In this document: positions 7,094-15,719 of the stretch, piece after piece
How the letters are laid out: the number at the start of each line of letters is the position of its first letter
Numbering within the stretch: the first letter of the stretch is position 1
Origin: Eubacterium sp. UBA5416
GTDB lineage: Bacteria; Bacillota; Clostridia; Lachnospirales; Lachnospiraceae
Direction: 5' to 3'
DNA: 28,889 nucleotides
Assembly: GCA_002409525.1 (NCBI GenBank)
Contig: DHNM01000043.1
Location: 1,516 to 30,404 of the forward strand
Notes under the pieces: model-generated
Databases searched by the model: none
Seen by the model: only the letters and a program-made list of their open reading frames with translations
What the model was told of the DNA's origin: nothing
Made by a program: the position numbers and the translations under genes

Positions 7094-8344
7094 ATGGAAG
7101 AGCTGTTTGAATCGGAACATAGAAAGGAGCGTGTGATCCTTGTCGGAGTCGCAGGACAGGGACAGGGAGAAGATGTTTTCTGGTCTATAAAGGAACTCGC
7201 CGAACTGGCGAAGACTGCCGGTGCCCGGGTTGTCGGACAGATTGTGCAGAACCGCGAAGAGATTCACCCGGGAACTTATGTGGGGAAAGGGAAGATCGAT
7301 GAGATACGCCGGACATTGTATGCCAGAGAAGCCGACGGAATTATCTGTGATGACGAGCTTTCTCCCGCACAGATGAAAAATCTGGAGGGCGAACTGGAAT
7401 GTAAGGTTATGGACCGTACACTTTTGATTTTAGATATTTTCGCGGCAAGAGCAAAAACCAGTGAGGGAAAGATACAGGTTGAACTGGCTCAGCTGAAATA
7501 CCGTCAGGCAAGACTTGTGGGTCTGCGCTCATCACTGTCCAGACTTGGAGGCGGAATCGGAACCAGAGGTCCGGGTGAGAAAAAGCTGGAGATGGACCGC
7601 CGGCTGATCACAGACCGTATTGCGGCACTTCGCAGGGAACTTGACAATGTCAGAAAGCACCGGGATCTGATCAGGGAAAAGAGAAAAAGAAAGCAGACAA
7701 AAGTCTGCGCAATTGTGGGTTATACAAATGCCGGAAAATCCACGCTTCTTAACGTGATGACAGGGGCAGATGTCCTCGAGGAAAATCGACTGTTTGCCAC
7801 GCTTGATCCGACAACCCGCGTTCTGGACCTTCCCGGAGGACAGCAGGTTCTTTTGACTGATACAGTTGGATTTATCCACAAACTGCCTCATCATCTGATT
7901 GAGGCTTTTAAGAGCACTCTGGAGGAGGCAAAGTATGCGGATATTCTGATCCATGTTGTTGATTCTTCAAATCCCCGGATGGAACAGCAGATGCAGGTGG
8001 TATATGATACCTTAAAACAGCTTCAGATTGAGGATAAGACAGTGATTACGCTATTTAACAAGCAGGATAAAAGAAATCCTGTGGAACAGAACTTTACCGA
8101 TTCTCACGCGGACTATGTGCTGAAAACGTCGCTAAAAAATCGAGAAGGTCTGGAAGAGCTGAAAGAAACCCTTGAGGAGATTATAAAATCGCAGGAGATA
8201 TTCATTGACCGGCTTTATCCTTATACAGAGGTCTCTAAAATTGCGCTGCTCCGATCCCGCGGACAGCTGGTTTCGGAGGAATATCTGCCGGAGGGAATAA
8301 AAGTTCAGGCGTATGTCCCAAAAGAAATATATGGAAATATATGA
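7094..8344 (+). CDS. hflX: Ribosome-associated GTPase HflX
   Basis: HflX binds the 50S subunit and splits stalled or hibernating ribosomes. The 416-residue protein has the N-terminal HflX domain (about 12-200) ending in the glycine-rich signature GGGIGTRGPGE (152-162), followed by a basic helical linker. The GTPase domain follows: G1 GYTNAGKST (209-217), G3 DTVGF (256-260) and G4 NKQD (322-325). The start is supported by AAGGAGAG immediately upstream, overlapping the end of the lipoprotein gene region (9-bp gap), so the two are cotranscribed. The operon ends about 50 bp downstream at a bidirectional terminator. Confidence 0.96.
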   Translation: MEELFESEHRKERVILVGVAGQGQGEDVFWSIKELAELAKTAGARVVGQIVQNREEIHPGTYVGKGKIDEIRRTLYAREADGIICDDELSPAQMKNLEGELECKVMDRTLLILDIFAARAKTSEGKIQVELAQLKYRQARLVGLRSSLSRLGGGIGTRGPGEKKLEMDRRLITDRIAALRRELDNVRKHRDLIREKRKRKQTKVCAIVGYTNAGKSTLLNVMTGADVLEENRLFATLDPTTRVLDLPGGQQVLLTDTVGFIHKLPHHLIEAFKSTLEEAKYADILIHVVDSSNPRMEQQMQVVYDTLKQLQIEDKTVITLFNKQDKRNPVEQNFTDSHADYVLKTSLKNREGLEELKETLEEIIKSQEIFIDRLYPYTEVSKIALLRSRGQLVSEEYLPEGIKVQAYVPKEIYGNI

Positions 8345-8395
8345 AGGCGCCGGATTGCATTGGCATATCATGCAAAGCATTCGGAATTATTTATA

Positions 8396-8441
8396 AAGCT
8401 GTAATCACAAAAGTCGTGCTTTTGTGATTACAGCTTAATTT
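8396..8441. terminator. Bidirectional terminator between hflX and the SpoVB-like gene
   Basis: A perfect 18-bp inverted repeat, AAGCTGTAATCACAAAAG (8396-8413) and its complement (8419-8436), encloses a five-base loop, TCGTG. T-rich bases follow on the plus strand (AATTTTT) and an A/T run precedes it (a T-rich tail on the minus strand). The genes converge here, and the minus-strand stop codon (8435-8437) lies at the base of the stem. Confidence 0.9.
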
Positions 8442-9949
8442 TTCAGCCTTCTCACTGTGGGAAGATAGAATGAAAGATAGCTGATTCCCATGATAAGAAT
8501 GACAAGGATCAGATTCAGTATACTGCCTTTTGGCAGAAAATTTTCCAGGATGCCTTCGGCGGCAAAACTGATTCCCAGAGCGATCAGGAGCAGGCCTGAT
8601 GGCTTTAAGATACACTGCATGGCATTGAATGAAAAACTGGCACTCTTTTTTAGAAAGGTGATATTTAAAATACTTGCGGTAAGTTCACTGAACAAAAGTC
8701 CCCAGAGGTATCCTTTAACGCCAAAGGATGGAATGGCGAACAGGACGAACAGAATCCGGATGGAAAGGCTCACGATGTTCTGATAAAAGCAAAGACGTGT
8801 TTTGCCCAGTCCATTCAATATACTGGTCAGTGTTGAGTTCAGATATAAAAAGGGACTTATAAATCCCAGAATCTGCAGATATTTTCCTGCCTCTTTATTT
8901 TGAAAAAAAAGTGTTCCGATGGACTGGCCATAGGCACAGAAGACACCGACTGCGAAGATACCGAGGATCAGGCAGTATTTTATCGTGGCTTCAATGGTTC
9001 TATTCACATTTTTATCATTTCCGGAGGCCTGATCTTCGGCAACACTTGGAAGCAGCATGACAGCCACGGAACTGGTCAGTGCACTTGGAAAGAGAACCAT
9101 GGGAAGTGCCATACCGGTTATGACGCCGTAGGTGGCAAGCGCTTCATTGTTCGACAAACCGCACAGACGCAGACGACTTGGAATCAGAACTGCCTCTACA
9201 CTGTGCAGCATGGTAATACAGATTCTGTTTGCCGTGAGCGGATAGGAAAGCGTAAAAAGCTCTCTAAAATTATTTTTAATTACATTTGGATGAAAATGAT
9301 ACTTGTATTTTGAAGATTCCCATGTAATTGCAATTAAAGTGAACAGACTGGCTGCGACCTCCCCTGCAAGCATGCCAATCACAGTCAGTGTCGCGTTCGG
9401 CTGCATTCCTCTGGCTAACATGATCTGATATACAAGGTAGGAAGAGAAAACCCTTACGATCTGTTCCAGCAGCTGAGCGACGGACGGAATTCCTGTTTTT
9501 TTCTGGGCATAATAATAGGAAACAATACAGGTATGTATCGTGGACACGGGAATCGACAGAGCAAGGATGTCAAGCATCCCTGCAGTTTCCGGTTCTCCCA
9601 GAATATGTACGGCAATAAATTCCGAGAAGGTCCGGATGCCTAATGCGGCCAGAACGGAGAGACACAAGCAGAAGCTCGTTCCGACAGACAATACGTCAAA
9701 ACCATTTTTTCTGGAACCCACTGCATTTTTTGCGGCGATTGTTCTGGACATGACGGTCGAGAATCCACCGATACATATGGCAGCACATAGTGAGGTGACA
9801 GGAGATAAAAGCTGAAAAATGCCCATCCCTGTGGCACCGATTGTATGTGACAGGAATATTCTATAAAAGAACCCTATGATTCGAGTTAAAAACCCTGTTC
9901 CGGTGAGAATTATAGTACCTAAGAGCAATGTCTTTCTGCGTGACATCAT
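8435..9949 (-). CDS. SpoVB-like MOP-family flippase
   Basis: Integral membrane protein of 504 residues with about 12-14 hydrophobic segments over its whole length, of the MOP/MATE-like flippase superfamily. The opening pattern (basic start, GTIILTGTGFLTRIIGFFYRI, then IGATGMGIFQLLSPV) matches the SpoVB/polysaccharide-transporter family. SpoVB acts in spore cortex synthesis, probably moving lipid-linked precursors. The gene is alone on its strand between two convergent/divergent neighbours, so context does not refine the substrate. Two adjacent ATG codons open the frame (9949 and 9946); AGGTG at 9951-9955 is better spaced for the second. A second member of the superfamily is at 18121-19743. 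Confidence 0.8.
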   Translation of the reverse strand: MMSRRKTLLLGTIILTGTGFLTRIIGFFYRIFLSHTIGATGMGIFQLLSPVTSLCAAICIGGFSTVMSRTIAAKNAVGSRKNGFDVLSVGTSFCLCLSVLAALGIRTFSEFIAVHILGEPETAGMLDILALSIPVSTIHTCIVSYYYAQKKTGIPSVAQLLEQIVRVFSSYLVYQIMLARGMQPNATLTVIGMLAGEVAASLFTLIAITWESSKYKYHFHPNVIKNNFRELFTLSYPLTANRICITMLHSVEAVLIPSRLRLCGLSNNEALATYGVITGMALPMVLFPSALTSSVAVMLLPSVAEDQASGNDKNVNRTIEATIKYCLILGIFAVGVFCAYGQSIGTLFFQNKEAGKYLQILGFISPFLYLNSTLTSILNGLGKTRLCFYQNIVSLSIRILFVLFAIPSFGVKGYLWGLLFSELTASILNITFLKKSASFSFNAMQCILKPSGLLLIALGISFAAEGILENFLPKGSILNLILVILIMGISYLSFYLPTVRRLKN

Positions 9950-9996
9950 ACACCTGATTTTTATATACTTAGAATAAATGTATGTGAAAGCGGGCC

Positions 9997-10030
9997 TTGA
10001 CAGAACCAGATGACGGTGATACTTTATAAT
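9997..10030 (+). promoter_or_regulatory. Candidate promoter of the cysteine desulfurase-mnmA operon
   Basis: A perfect -35 TTGACA (9997-10002) is followed after 17 bp by TACTTT (10020-10025), or after a long 22-bp gap by the perfect TATAAT (10025-10030). Either places the transcript start downstream of the ATG at 10010 and just upstream of the SD at 10036-10042. Confidence 0.6.
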
Positions 10031-10051
10031 GGATTAAAGGAGATTGACAGT

Positions 10052-11230
10052 ATGATTTATTTAGATAATGCAGCGACAACCAAGACGGCACCTGAAGTAG
10101 TGGATGCCATGATTCCGTATTTCAGTGAACTGTATGGGAATCCTTCCAGCATCTATGAAATCGCGGGAAAGAGCAAAGAGGCGGTAGACGAAGGAAGAAG
10201 CCAGATCGCGGATGTACTGGGAGTATTCCCGGAGGAGATCTATTTTACCGCAGGTGGAAGTGAGTCCGATAACTGGGCACTTACGGCCGCATATGAGGCA
10301 TGCAGATCAAAAGGAAATCATATTATCACAACGAAAATCGAGCATCATGCCATCCTCCATACCTGTGAATATCTGGAAAGAGAAAGAGGGGCAAAGGTCA
10401 CATATCTGGATGTGGATGAGAAAGGTCTGGTGGATCCGGCCGAACTTGAAAGTGCCATCACTCCGGATACGATTCTGATCTCGGTTATGTATGCGAATAA
10501 TGAAATTGGAACGATTGAGCCAATCAAAGAAATCGGGAAAATTGCAAAAGAATACGGTATCCTTTTTCATACGGATGCGGTACAGGCATTTTGCCAGATT
10601 CCAATCGATGTCGATGAATGTAACATAGATATGCTAAGTTCCAGCGGGCACAAAATTAACGGGCCGAAAGGAATTGGCTTCTTATATATTCGAAAGGGAG
10701 TTAAAGTCCGTTCTTTTATCCACGGCGGGGCGCAGGAGAGAAAACGCCGTGCGGGTACGGAAAACGTTCCGGCAATCGTGGGATATGGTGTGGCTGCCAG
10801 ACGCGCCTGGAATTCCAGGATATCCAGGACGAAGAAGGAGGCGGAACTCCGTGATTATATGATCGATAAGATTCTAAGAGAAATTCCATACTGTCGTTTG
10901 AATGGAGATCGTGTGAAACGTCTGCCGAATAATGTAAATATCAGCTTTCAATTTGTTGAGGGGGAGTCGCTTCTGATCATGCTTGACATGGAAGGCATTG
11001 CAGCTTCCAGTGGATCGGCGTGTACATCGGGAAGTCTGGATCCGTCCCATGTACTGCTTGCAATCGGTCTGTCTCATGAGACTGCACACGGTTCTCTTCG
11101 TCTGACACTTGGCGAGGATACAACCAAAGAGGATATTGACATTACTGTGGATAAGATAAAGGCAATTGTAGAGCGGCTTCGAAGTATGTCCCCTCTTTAC
11201 GAAGATTTTATCAGAGAGAATAAACAGTAA
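10052..11230 (+). CDS. iscS: Cysteine desulfurase (IscS/NifS type, probable MnmA partner)
   Basis: PLP enzyme that removes sulfur from cysteine as a protein-bound persulfide. In the 392-residue protein the PLP lysine is in SSGHK (K201), the conserved His is in KIEHH (98-99), the cofactor aspartate is in FHTDAVQ, and the persulfide cysteine is C324 in the mobile loop SSGSACTSG. These fit group I (IscS/NifS) enzymes. mnmA lies 30 bp downstream with no nifU scaffold gene between them, the arrangement of yrvO-mnmA in Bacillus, so its main job here is probably sulfur donation for tRNA 2-thiouridine. Start chosen at 10052: AAAGGAG (10036-10042) has 9-nt spacing, and the alternative ATG at 10010 lies upstream of the predicted transcript start. 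Confidence 0.92.
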   Translation: MIYLDNAATTKTAPEVVDAMIPYFSELYGNPSSIYEIAGKSKEAVDEGRSQIADVLGVFPEEIYFTAGGSESDNWALTAAYEACRSKGNHIITTKIEHHAILHTCEYLERERGAKVTYLDVDEKGLVDPAELESAITPDTILISVMYANNEIGTIEPIKEIGKIAKEYGILFHTDAVQAFCQIPIDVDECNIDMLSSSGHKINGPKGIGFLYIRKGVKVRSFIHGGAQERKRRAGTENVPAIVGYGVAARRAWNSRISRTKKEAELRDYMIDKILREIPYCRLNGDRVKRLPNNVNISFQFVEGESLLIMLDMEGIAASSGSACTSGSLDPSHVLLAIGLSHETAHGSLRLTLGEDTTKEDIDITVDKIKAIVERLRSMSPLYEDFIRENKQ

Positions 11231-11260
11231 AGCAGCAAAGGAAAAAGAGGATAGTATTAA

Positions 11261-12340
11261 ATGTCAAAGAAGGTAGTGGTAGGAATGTCAGGAGGAGTAG
11301 ACTCCTCTGTGGCGGCCTATCTTTTAAAAAAGCAGGGATATGAGGTGATCGGCGTTACGATGCAGATCTGGCAGGATGAAGCTGAGTGCTCTCTGGAGAC
11401 AAACGGAGGGTGCTGTGGACTCTCTGCGGTTGAAGATGCAAGAAGAGTGGCAAGAGTTCTGGATATTCCTTATTATGTTATGAACTTTAAAGATGAGTTT
11501 CAAAGGGACGTCATAGAGTATTTTAAATATGAATATCTTCATGGAAGAACGCCGAATCCGTGCATCGCATGTAATCGCTATGTCAAATGGGAGGCCCTTT
11601 TACAAAGGAGCCTTGCGATCGGGGCTGATTACATTGCCACCGGTCATTATGCTCAGATTGCGCATTTGCCAAACGGAAGATATGCAATCCAGAACTCGGT
11701 TACAGCTGCGAAAGATCAGACTTATGCACTGTACAATCTAACTCAGGATCAGCTGGCTCACACAGTGATGCCGGTCGGAGTATATCATAAAGATCAGATT
11801 CGGGAAATAGCCAGTGAAATCGGTCTTCCGGTTGCGCATAAGAAAGACAGCCAGGAAATCTGTTTTGTCTCTGATAATGATTATGCGTCATTTATCGAAC
11901 GGGAGACGGGCAAAAAGATGCCGGAGGGTAACTTTGTGGATACTTCCGGCCGTGTCATTGGCAGACACCGGGGAATCACACATTACACAGTCGGACAGCG
12001 CCGGGGTCTTAATATTGCAGCCGGAAAGCGTATATTCGTATTGGAGATACGTCCCGATACGAATGAAGTCGTGATCGGTGACGAGAAAGATGTTTTCTCG
12101 CATACCGTCAGGGCGGACAGGCTGAATTTTATGGGGATTGAGGATCTGCCGGTCGGAGAATCCATGGAGTTCACGGGTAAAATACGTTATGGGCATAAGG
12201 GCGCGCCCTGTACGGCCAAAAGAACCGGCGAGGATGAGCTGACCTGCTATTTCCCGGAGGCTGTGAGAGCCGTGACACCTGGACAGGCACTGGTACTATA
12301 TAGAGATGGATATGTAGCGGGGGGAGGTACAATATTATGA
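11261..12340 (+). CDS. mnmA: tRNA-specific 2-thiouridylase MnmA
   Basis: ATP-dependent enzyme that installs sulfur at C2 of the wobble uridine in Lys, Glu and Gln tRNAs. The 359-residue protein has the PP-loop SGGVDSS (10-16) for adenylation and the two catalytic cysteines expected of the family: C104 in ACNRYVKW and C201 in SQEICFVSD. A C-terminal beta-barrel domain (about 280-359) is present. Its sulfur donor is encoded immediately upstream. The stop codon overlaps the start of the next gene (ATGA), so the two are translationally coupled. Confidence 0.97.
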   Translation: MSKKVVVGMSGGVDSSVAAYLLKKQGYEVIGVTMQIWQDEAECSLETNGGCCGLSAVEDARRVARVLDIPYYVMNFKDEFQRDVIEYFKYEYLHGRTPNPCIACNRYVKWEALLQRSLAIGADYIATGHYAQIAHLPNGRYAIQNSVTAAKDQTYALYNLTQDQLAHTVMPVGVYHKDQIREIASEIGLPVAHKKDSQEICFVSDNDYASFIERETGKKMPEGNFVDTSGRVIGRHRGITHYTVGQRRGLNIAAGKRIFVLEIRPDTNEVVIGDEKDVFSHTVRADRLNFMGIEDLPVGESMEFTGKIRYGHKGAPCTAKRTGEDELTCYFPEAVRAVTPGQALVLYRDGYVAGGGTIL

Positions 12341-13164
12341 TCGCTGATTCCCATATGCACACGAGTTTTTCCACAGACAGTGAAACCCCTATGGAAGAGA
12401 TGGTTCAAAGAGCCATATCTCTGGGACTTACCGATATCTGCTTCACGGATCATTACGATAAAGATTTCGGATTGGACTTTCAACAAGAGGGTGCTAAAGA
12501 GGCATTTCAGCTTGACACCGAGCCTTATCTTCGAAGCATAGAGCGTATGAAACAGAAATACGAAGGAAAGATTGAAGTCCGTGCGGGTGTTGAGCTGGGA
12601 CTTCAGCTGCATTTAAAAGAATGGCTTTCGAATTATGTAAACCAATACCCTTTTGACTTTGTGATAGGTTCCATGCATCTGCTGGACGGAAAAGATCCGG
12701 CAGTATCGGGCGGGTCCTTTCCGAGGGATAATCAAAAGGAACTGCTCAGACGTTACTTTGCGGCGACTGCGGAAAATCTTGACAATTTCCATGATTTTCA
12801 GAGTCTTGGACATATGGATTATCTGTCCAGGTATCTCGACGGAGAAGCCGGGGCGTATTCTTATTCGGAATACAGTGCAGAGATCGACGCCATTTTAAAA
12901 AGACTGATTTATTACGGGGTGGCCTTGGAAGTAAATACCGGAGGGTATCGCTCACGCCGGGCACTGCCGAATCCAAAAAAAGAGGTTCTCAGACGCTACA
13001 GGGAACTGGGTGGTGAATTGATTACAATCGGCGCAGATGGGCATACTCCCAAACAGATTGCCTATGGGTTTGATCGTATATCAGAACTGCTTTTGAGATG
13101 CGGATACACATATTATGCAGTTTACAGGCAGAAAAAACCGGAATTTATGAATCTGGTATTGTAA
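12337..13164 (+). CDS. hisJ: PHP-domain histidinol-phosphatase family protein
   Basis: The 275-residue PHP (polymerase and histidinol phosphatase) metallohydrolase has metal ligands in HMH (6-8), TDHYD (near 38), GVELG (near 85), GSMHLLDG (near 112), LGHMDYLSRY and GADGHTP near the C-terminus. The family hydrolyses histidinol phosphate in Gram-positive histidine synthesis, though PHP proteins also act on other phosphoesters. No other his gene is in the window, so the assignment to histidine synthesis rests on family similarity only. It overlaps mnmA by four bases. The promoter of gap lies over its stop codon. Confidence 0.8.
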   Translation: MIADSHMHTSFSTDSETPMEEMVQRAISLGLTDICFTDHYDKDFGLDFQQEGAKEAFQLDTEPYLRSIERMKQKYEGKIEVRAGVELGLQLHLKEWLSNYVNQYPFDFVIGSMHLLDGKDPAVSGGSFPRDNQKELLRRYFAATAENLDNFHDFQSLGHMDYLSRYLDGEAGAYSYSEYSAEIDAILKRLIYYGVALEVNTGGYRSRRALPNPKKEVLRRYRELGGELITIGADGHTPKQIAYGFDRISELLLRCGYTYYAVYRQKKPEFMNLVL

Positions 13165-13187
13165 TTTTGGGTAAAATTAGGTAGAAT
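13159..13187 (+). promoter_or_regulatory. Candidate gap promoter
   Basis: TTGTAA (13159-13164) and TAGAAT (13182-13187) are separated by 17 bp. The -35 overlaps the stop codon of the PHP gene. It leaves an untranslated leader of about 68 nt with no obvious hairpin. Confidence 0.6.
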
Positions 13188-13261
13188 GTAAATAGGTTGA
13201 TGTTTCTTTAACAATCTGAAGAACACAATGAAATCTAAACACTTTAGGAGGAATAAAAATC

Positions 13262-14275
13262 ATGGCAGTAAAAGTAGCAATAAATGGTTTTGGACGTATC
13301 GGCCGCCTTGCTTTTAGACAGATGTTTGGCGCGGAAGGATATGAAGTAGTAGCTATTAACGATCTGACATCACCAAAGATGCTGGCTCATTTGTTAAAAT
13401 ATGATTCATCACAGGGAAAGTATGCGTTGGCTGACAAAGTAGAATCAGATGATGATTCCATCACGGTAGACGGAAAGAACATCAAGATCTATGCGTTCCC
13501 GGATGCAAACAACTGCCCATGGGGCGAACTTGGAGTAGATGTAGTTCTGGAGTGCTCAGGATTCTATACTTCAAAAGAAAAGGCTCAGGCACATATCAAT
13601 GCCGGTGCCCGCAAAGTTGTTATCTCTGCCCCGGCAGGAAATGACCTTCCGACAATTGTTTACAATGTAAACCACGAGATCTTAAAACCTGAAGATACAA
13701 TTATCTCAGCGGCATCATGCACAACAAACTGCCTGGCTCCTATGGCAAAGGCATTGAACGATTTAGCAGAGATTAAGTCTGGTATCATGTGCACAATCCA
13801 TGCTTACACCGGTGACCAGATGACCCTTGACGGACCTCAGAGAAAAGGTGATCTGAGAAGATCACGTGCAGCTGCGGTAAATATCGTTCCGGCAAGCTCA
13901 GGTGCCGCAAAAGCGATTGGTCTTGTAATTCCGGAATTAAATGGAAAACTGATCGGAGCTGCTCAGCGTGTACCGGTTCCTGCAGGATCTACCACGATTC
14001 TGAATGCGGTAGTAGATGGAGACGTGACTGTTGATGAAGTCAACGAAAAGATGAAAGCATCTACAGATGAGTCTTTTGGATACAATACAGATGAGATCGT
14101 ATCCAGTGACGTTCTCGGCATGACATACGGATCATTGTTTGATGCTACACAGACCATGGTTCTTCCTCTTGAGAATGGAACAACTCAGGTACAGGTAGTA
14201 TCCTGGTATGACAATGAGAACTCTTATACAAGCCAGATGGTTCGCACAATTAAGTACTTCTCAGAGTTATCATAA
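13262..14275 (+). CDS. gap: Glyceraldehyde-3-phosphate dehydrogenase, type I
   Basis: Converts glyceraldehyde 3-phosphate, phosphate and NAD+ to 1,3-bisphosphoglycerate. The 337-residue protein has the nucleotide-binding NGFGRIGR (8-15), the catalytic C153 in SCTTNC and H180, which activates it, and RVPVPAGSTT. The start is supported by AGGAGG (13246-13251) 10 nt upstream. Codon use appears strongly biased, as expected for an abundant enzyme. Its own promoter and a downstream hairpin suggest it is transcribed more than the following pgk and tpiA. There is no cggR-like repressor gene next to it. Confidence 0.98.
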   Translation: MAVKVAINGFGRIGRLAFRQMFGAEGYEVVAINDLTSPKMLAHLLKYDSSQGKYALADKVESDDDSITVDGKNIKIYAFPDANNCPWGELGVDVVLECSGFYTSKEKAQAHINAGARKVVISAPAGNDLPTIVYNVNHEILKPEDTIISAASCTTNCLAPMAKALNDLAEIKSGIMCTIHAYTGDQMTLDGPQRKGDLRRSRAAAVNIVPASSGAAKAIGLVIPELNGKLIGAAQRVPVPAGSTTILNAVVDGDVTVDEVNEKMKASTDESFGYNTDEIVSSDVLGMTYGSLFDATQTMVLPLENGTTQVQVVSWYDNENSYTSQMVRTIKYFSELS

Positions 14276-14296
14276 ACAAAAAACAGATCCATAGGG

Positions 14297-14332
14297 GGTC
14301 CGGTTCTCTTAGGACCGGACCTTTATTTTATT
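14297..14332 (+). terminator. Hairpin with T-rich tail between gap and pgk
   Basis: GGTCCGGT (14297-14304) pairs with ACCGGACC (14314-14321) around nine bases, followed by TTTATTTTATT. It looks like an intrinsic terminator, yet the pgk SD starts only a few bases later, so partial termination is likely. Confidence 0.85.
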
Positions 14333-14348
14333 GAACAGGAGAATTATT

Positions 14349-15542
14349 ATGCTGAACAAAAAAAGTGTAGATGATATTAATGTAAAAGGGCAGAAAGTAC
14401 TGGTTCGCTGTGATTTTAATGTACCGCTTGAAGACGGAAAAATCACAGATGAAACGCGGCTGTCAGCTGCGCTTCCGACAATCAAAAAACTGGTTTCAGA
14501 CGGCGGAAGAGTAATCCTTTGTTCTCATCTTGGAAAACCGAAGGGACAGCCTCTGCCGGAGATGTCACTGGCACCGGTCGCTGCTCGTCTGAGTGAACTT
14601 CTGGGACAGGAAGTGAAATTTGCAGCCGATCATGAGGTAGTTGGGCCAAATGCAAAGGCAGCAGTCGGGGCTATGAAAGACGGTGATATTGTTCTGCTTG
14701 AGAATACCCGCTACAGAGCGGAGGAGACAAAGAATGAGGATTCATTCAGCAGGGATCTCGCATCTCTTGCAGATGTTTTCGTAGATGACGCATTCGGAAC
14801 AGCACACAGAGCACATTGCTCAAATGTCGGAGTTACCAAATATATGAAGACCAACGTGGTTGGCTATCTGATGCAGAAAGAGATTGATTTTCTTGGAAAT
14901 GCAGTAGATGATCCAAAACGGCCCTTTGTGGCAATCTTAGGCGGTGCGAAAGTCTCCAGTAAGCTTTCCGTGATCGAAAACCTCCTGGACAAAGTGGATG
15001 TGCTGATCATCGGAGGTGGAATGTCATATACATTCAGCAAGGCAGAGGGCGGCACAGTCGGAAATTCTCTTCTGGAAGAGGATTACTGCGATTATGCATT
15101 AAAGATGATTCAGAAGGCAAAAGATAACGGAGTAAAACTCTTACTTCCCGTGGACACAATAATTGCGGACAATTTTTCCAATGATGCTAATACAAAAGTT
15201 GTTGCTGCCGGTAAGATACCACAGGATTGGGAGGGACTGGACATCGGACCGAAGACCTGTGATCTGTTTGCAGATGCAGTAAAAGACGCAAAGACCGTTG
15301 TATGGAACGGACCGATGGGAGCGTTCGAGATGCCCAGGTTCGCTGTCGGAACCGAAGCGGTTGCAAAAGCTCTTGCCGATACAGATGCAGTTACAATCAT
15401 TGGCGGCGGGGATTCGGCGGCAGCCATCAACAGCCTTGGATATGGGGACAAGATGACACACATTTCAACCGGCGGCGGAGCATCCATGGAGTTTCTGGAA
15501 GGAAAAGAACTCCCCGGTGTCGCAGCAGCAGATGATAAGTGA
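14349..15542 (+). CDS. pgk: Phosphoglycerate kinase
   Basis: Transfers phosphate from 1,3-bisphosphoglycerate to ADP. The 397-residue protein has the substrate signature VLVRCDFNVPL, the SHLGKPKG loop, GGAKVSSK in the hinge region and the C-terminal nucleotide-binding GGGDSAAA with STGGGASMEFLEGK. The start at 14349 is chosen over a TTG at 14331 because GGAG (14338-14341) is correctly placed and the TTG lies in the terminator tail. The stop is followed directly by the tandem repeat region that precedes tpiA. Confidence 0.97.
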   Translation: MLNKKSVDDINVKGQKVLVRCDFNVPLEDGKITDETRLSAALPTIKKLVSDGGRVILCSHLGKPKGQPLPEMSLAPVAARLSELLGQEVKFAADHEVVGPNAKAAVGAMKDGDIVLLENTRYRAEETKNEDSFSRDLASLADVFVDDAFGTAHRAHCSNVGVTKYMKTNVVGYLMQKEIDFLGNAVDDPKRPFVAILGGAKVSSKLSVIENLLDKVDVLIIGGGMSYTFSKAEGGTVGNSLLEEDYCDYALKMIQKAKDNGVKLLLPVDTIIADNFSNDANTKVVAAGKIPQDWEGLDIGPKTCDLFADAVKDAKTVVWNGPMGAFEMPRFAVGTEAVAKALADTDAVTIIGGGDSAAAINSLGYGDKMTHISTGGGASMEFLEGKELPGVAAADDK

Positions 15543-15543
15543 A

Positions 15544-15708
15544 GCACTTAGCGAGGTGTTTTCGAGCTTAGTGCTCACTTAGTTCGCCGCTCTTGGCGAG
15601 GTATTTTCGAGCCTAGGAAGTGCGAACAAACCCGTCAGGCACTTAGCGAGGTGTTTTCGAGCCTGGGAAGTGCGAACAAACCCGTCAGGCACTTAGCGAG
15701 GTAGTTTA
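15544..15708. repeat. 50-bp tandem repeat between pgk and tpiA
   Basis: Two 50-bp units (15601-15650 and 15651-15700) match at 48 of 50 positions. A diverged copy precedes them (from about 15551), and a broken start of a fourth follows (15701-15708). Shared cores are GCACTTAGCGAGGT, TTTTCGAGC and AAGTGCGAACAAACCCGTC. AAGTGC and GCACTT alternate through the array, so several alternative hairpins can form. The diverged copy also holds TCGCC/GGCGA. No ORF with a convincing start is seen. It fits a dispersed intergenic palindromic element, but I cannot name its family. Confidence 0.85.
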
Positions 15709-15719
15709 AGGAGGAAAAG

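Noticed and set aside
8355..8375. TTGCAT/ATGCAA inverted repeat after hflX
   Set aside because: The six-base arms without a T-tail are weak and lie next to a much stronger 18-bp terminator.
8900..9313. 137-residue plus-strand ORF
   Set aside because: It lies wholly inside the SpoVB-like gene on the opposite strand and its translation has no family features.
10010..10051. Upstream ATG for the cysteine desulfurase
   Set aside because: It lies within or upstream of the predicted promoter elements and lacks an SD; 10052 has AAAGGAG and yields the usual family N-terminus.
15110..15547. 145-residue minus-strand ORF opposite pgk
   Set aside because: It mirrors the codon pattern of pgk and has no recognisable domain or SD.
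15544..15708. CRISPR or a small coding gene in the pgk-tpiA gap
   Set aside because: The 50-bp units repeat end to end without variable spacers, and no ORF with a start and SD is seen.
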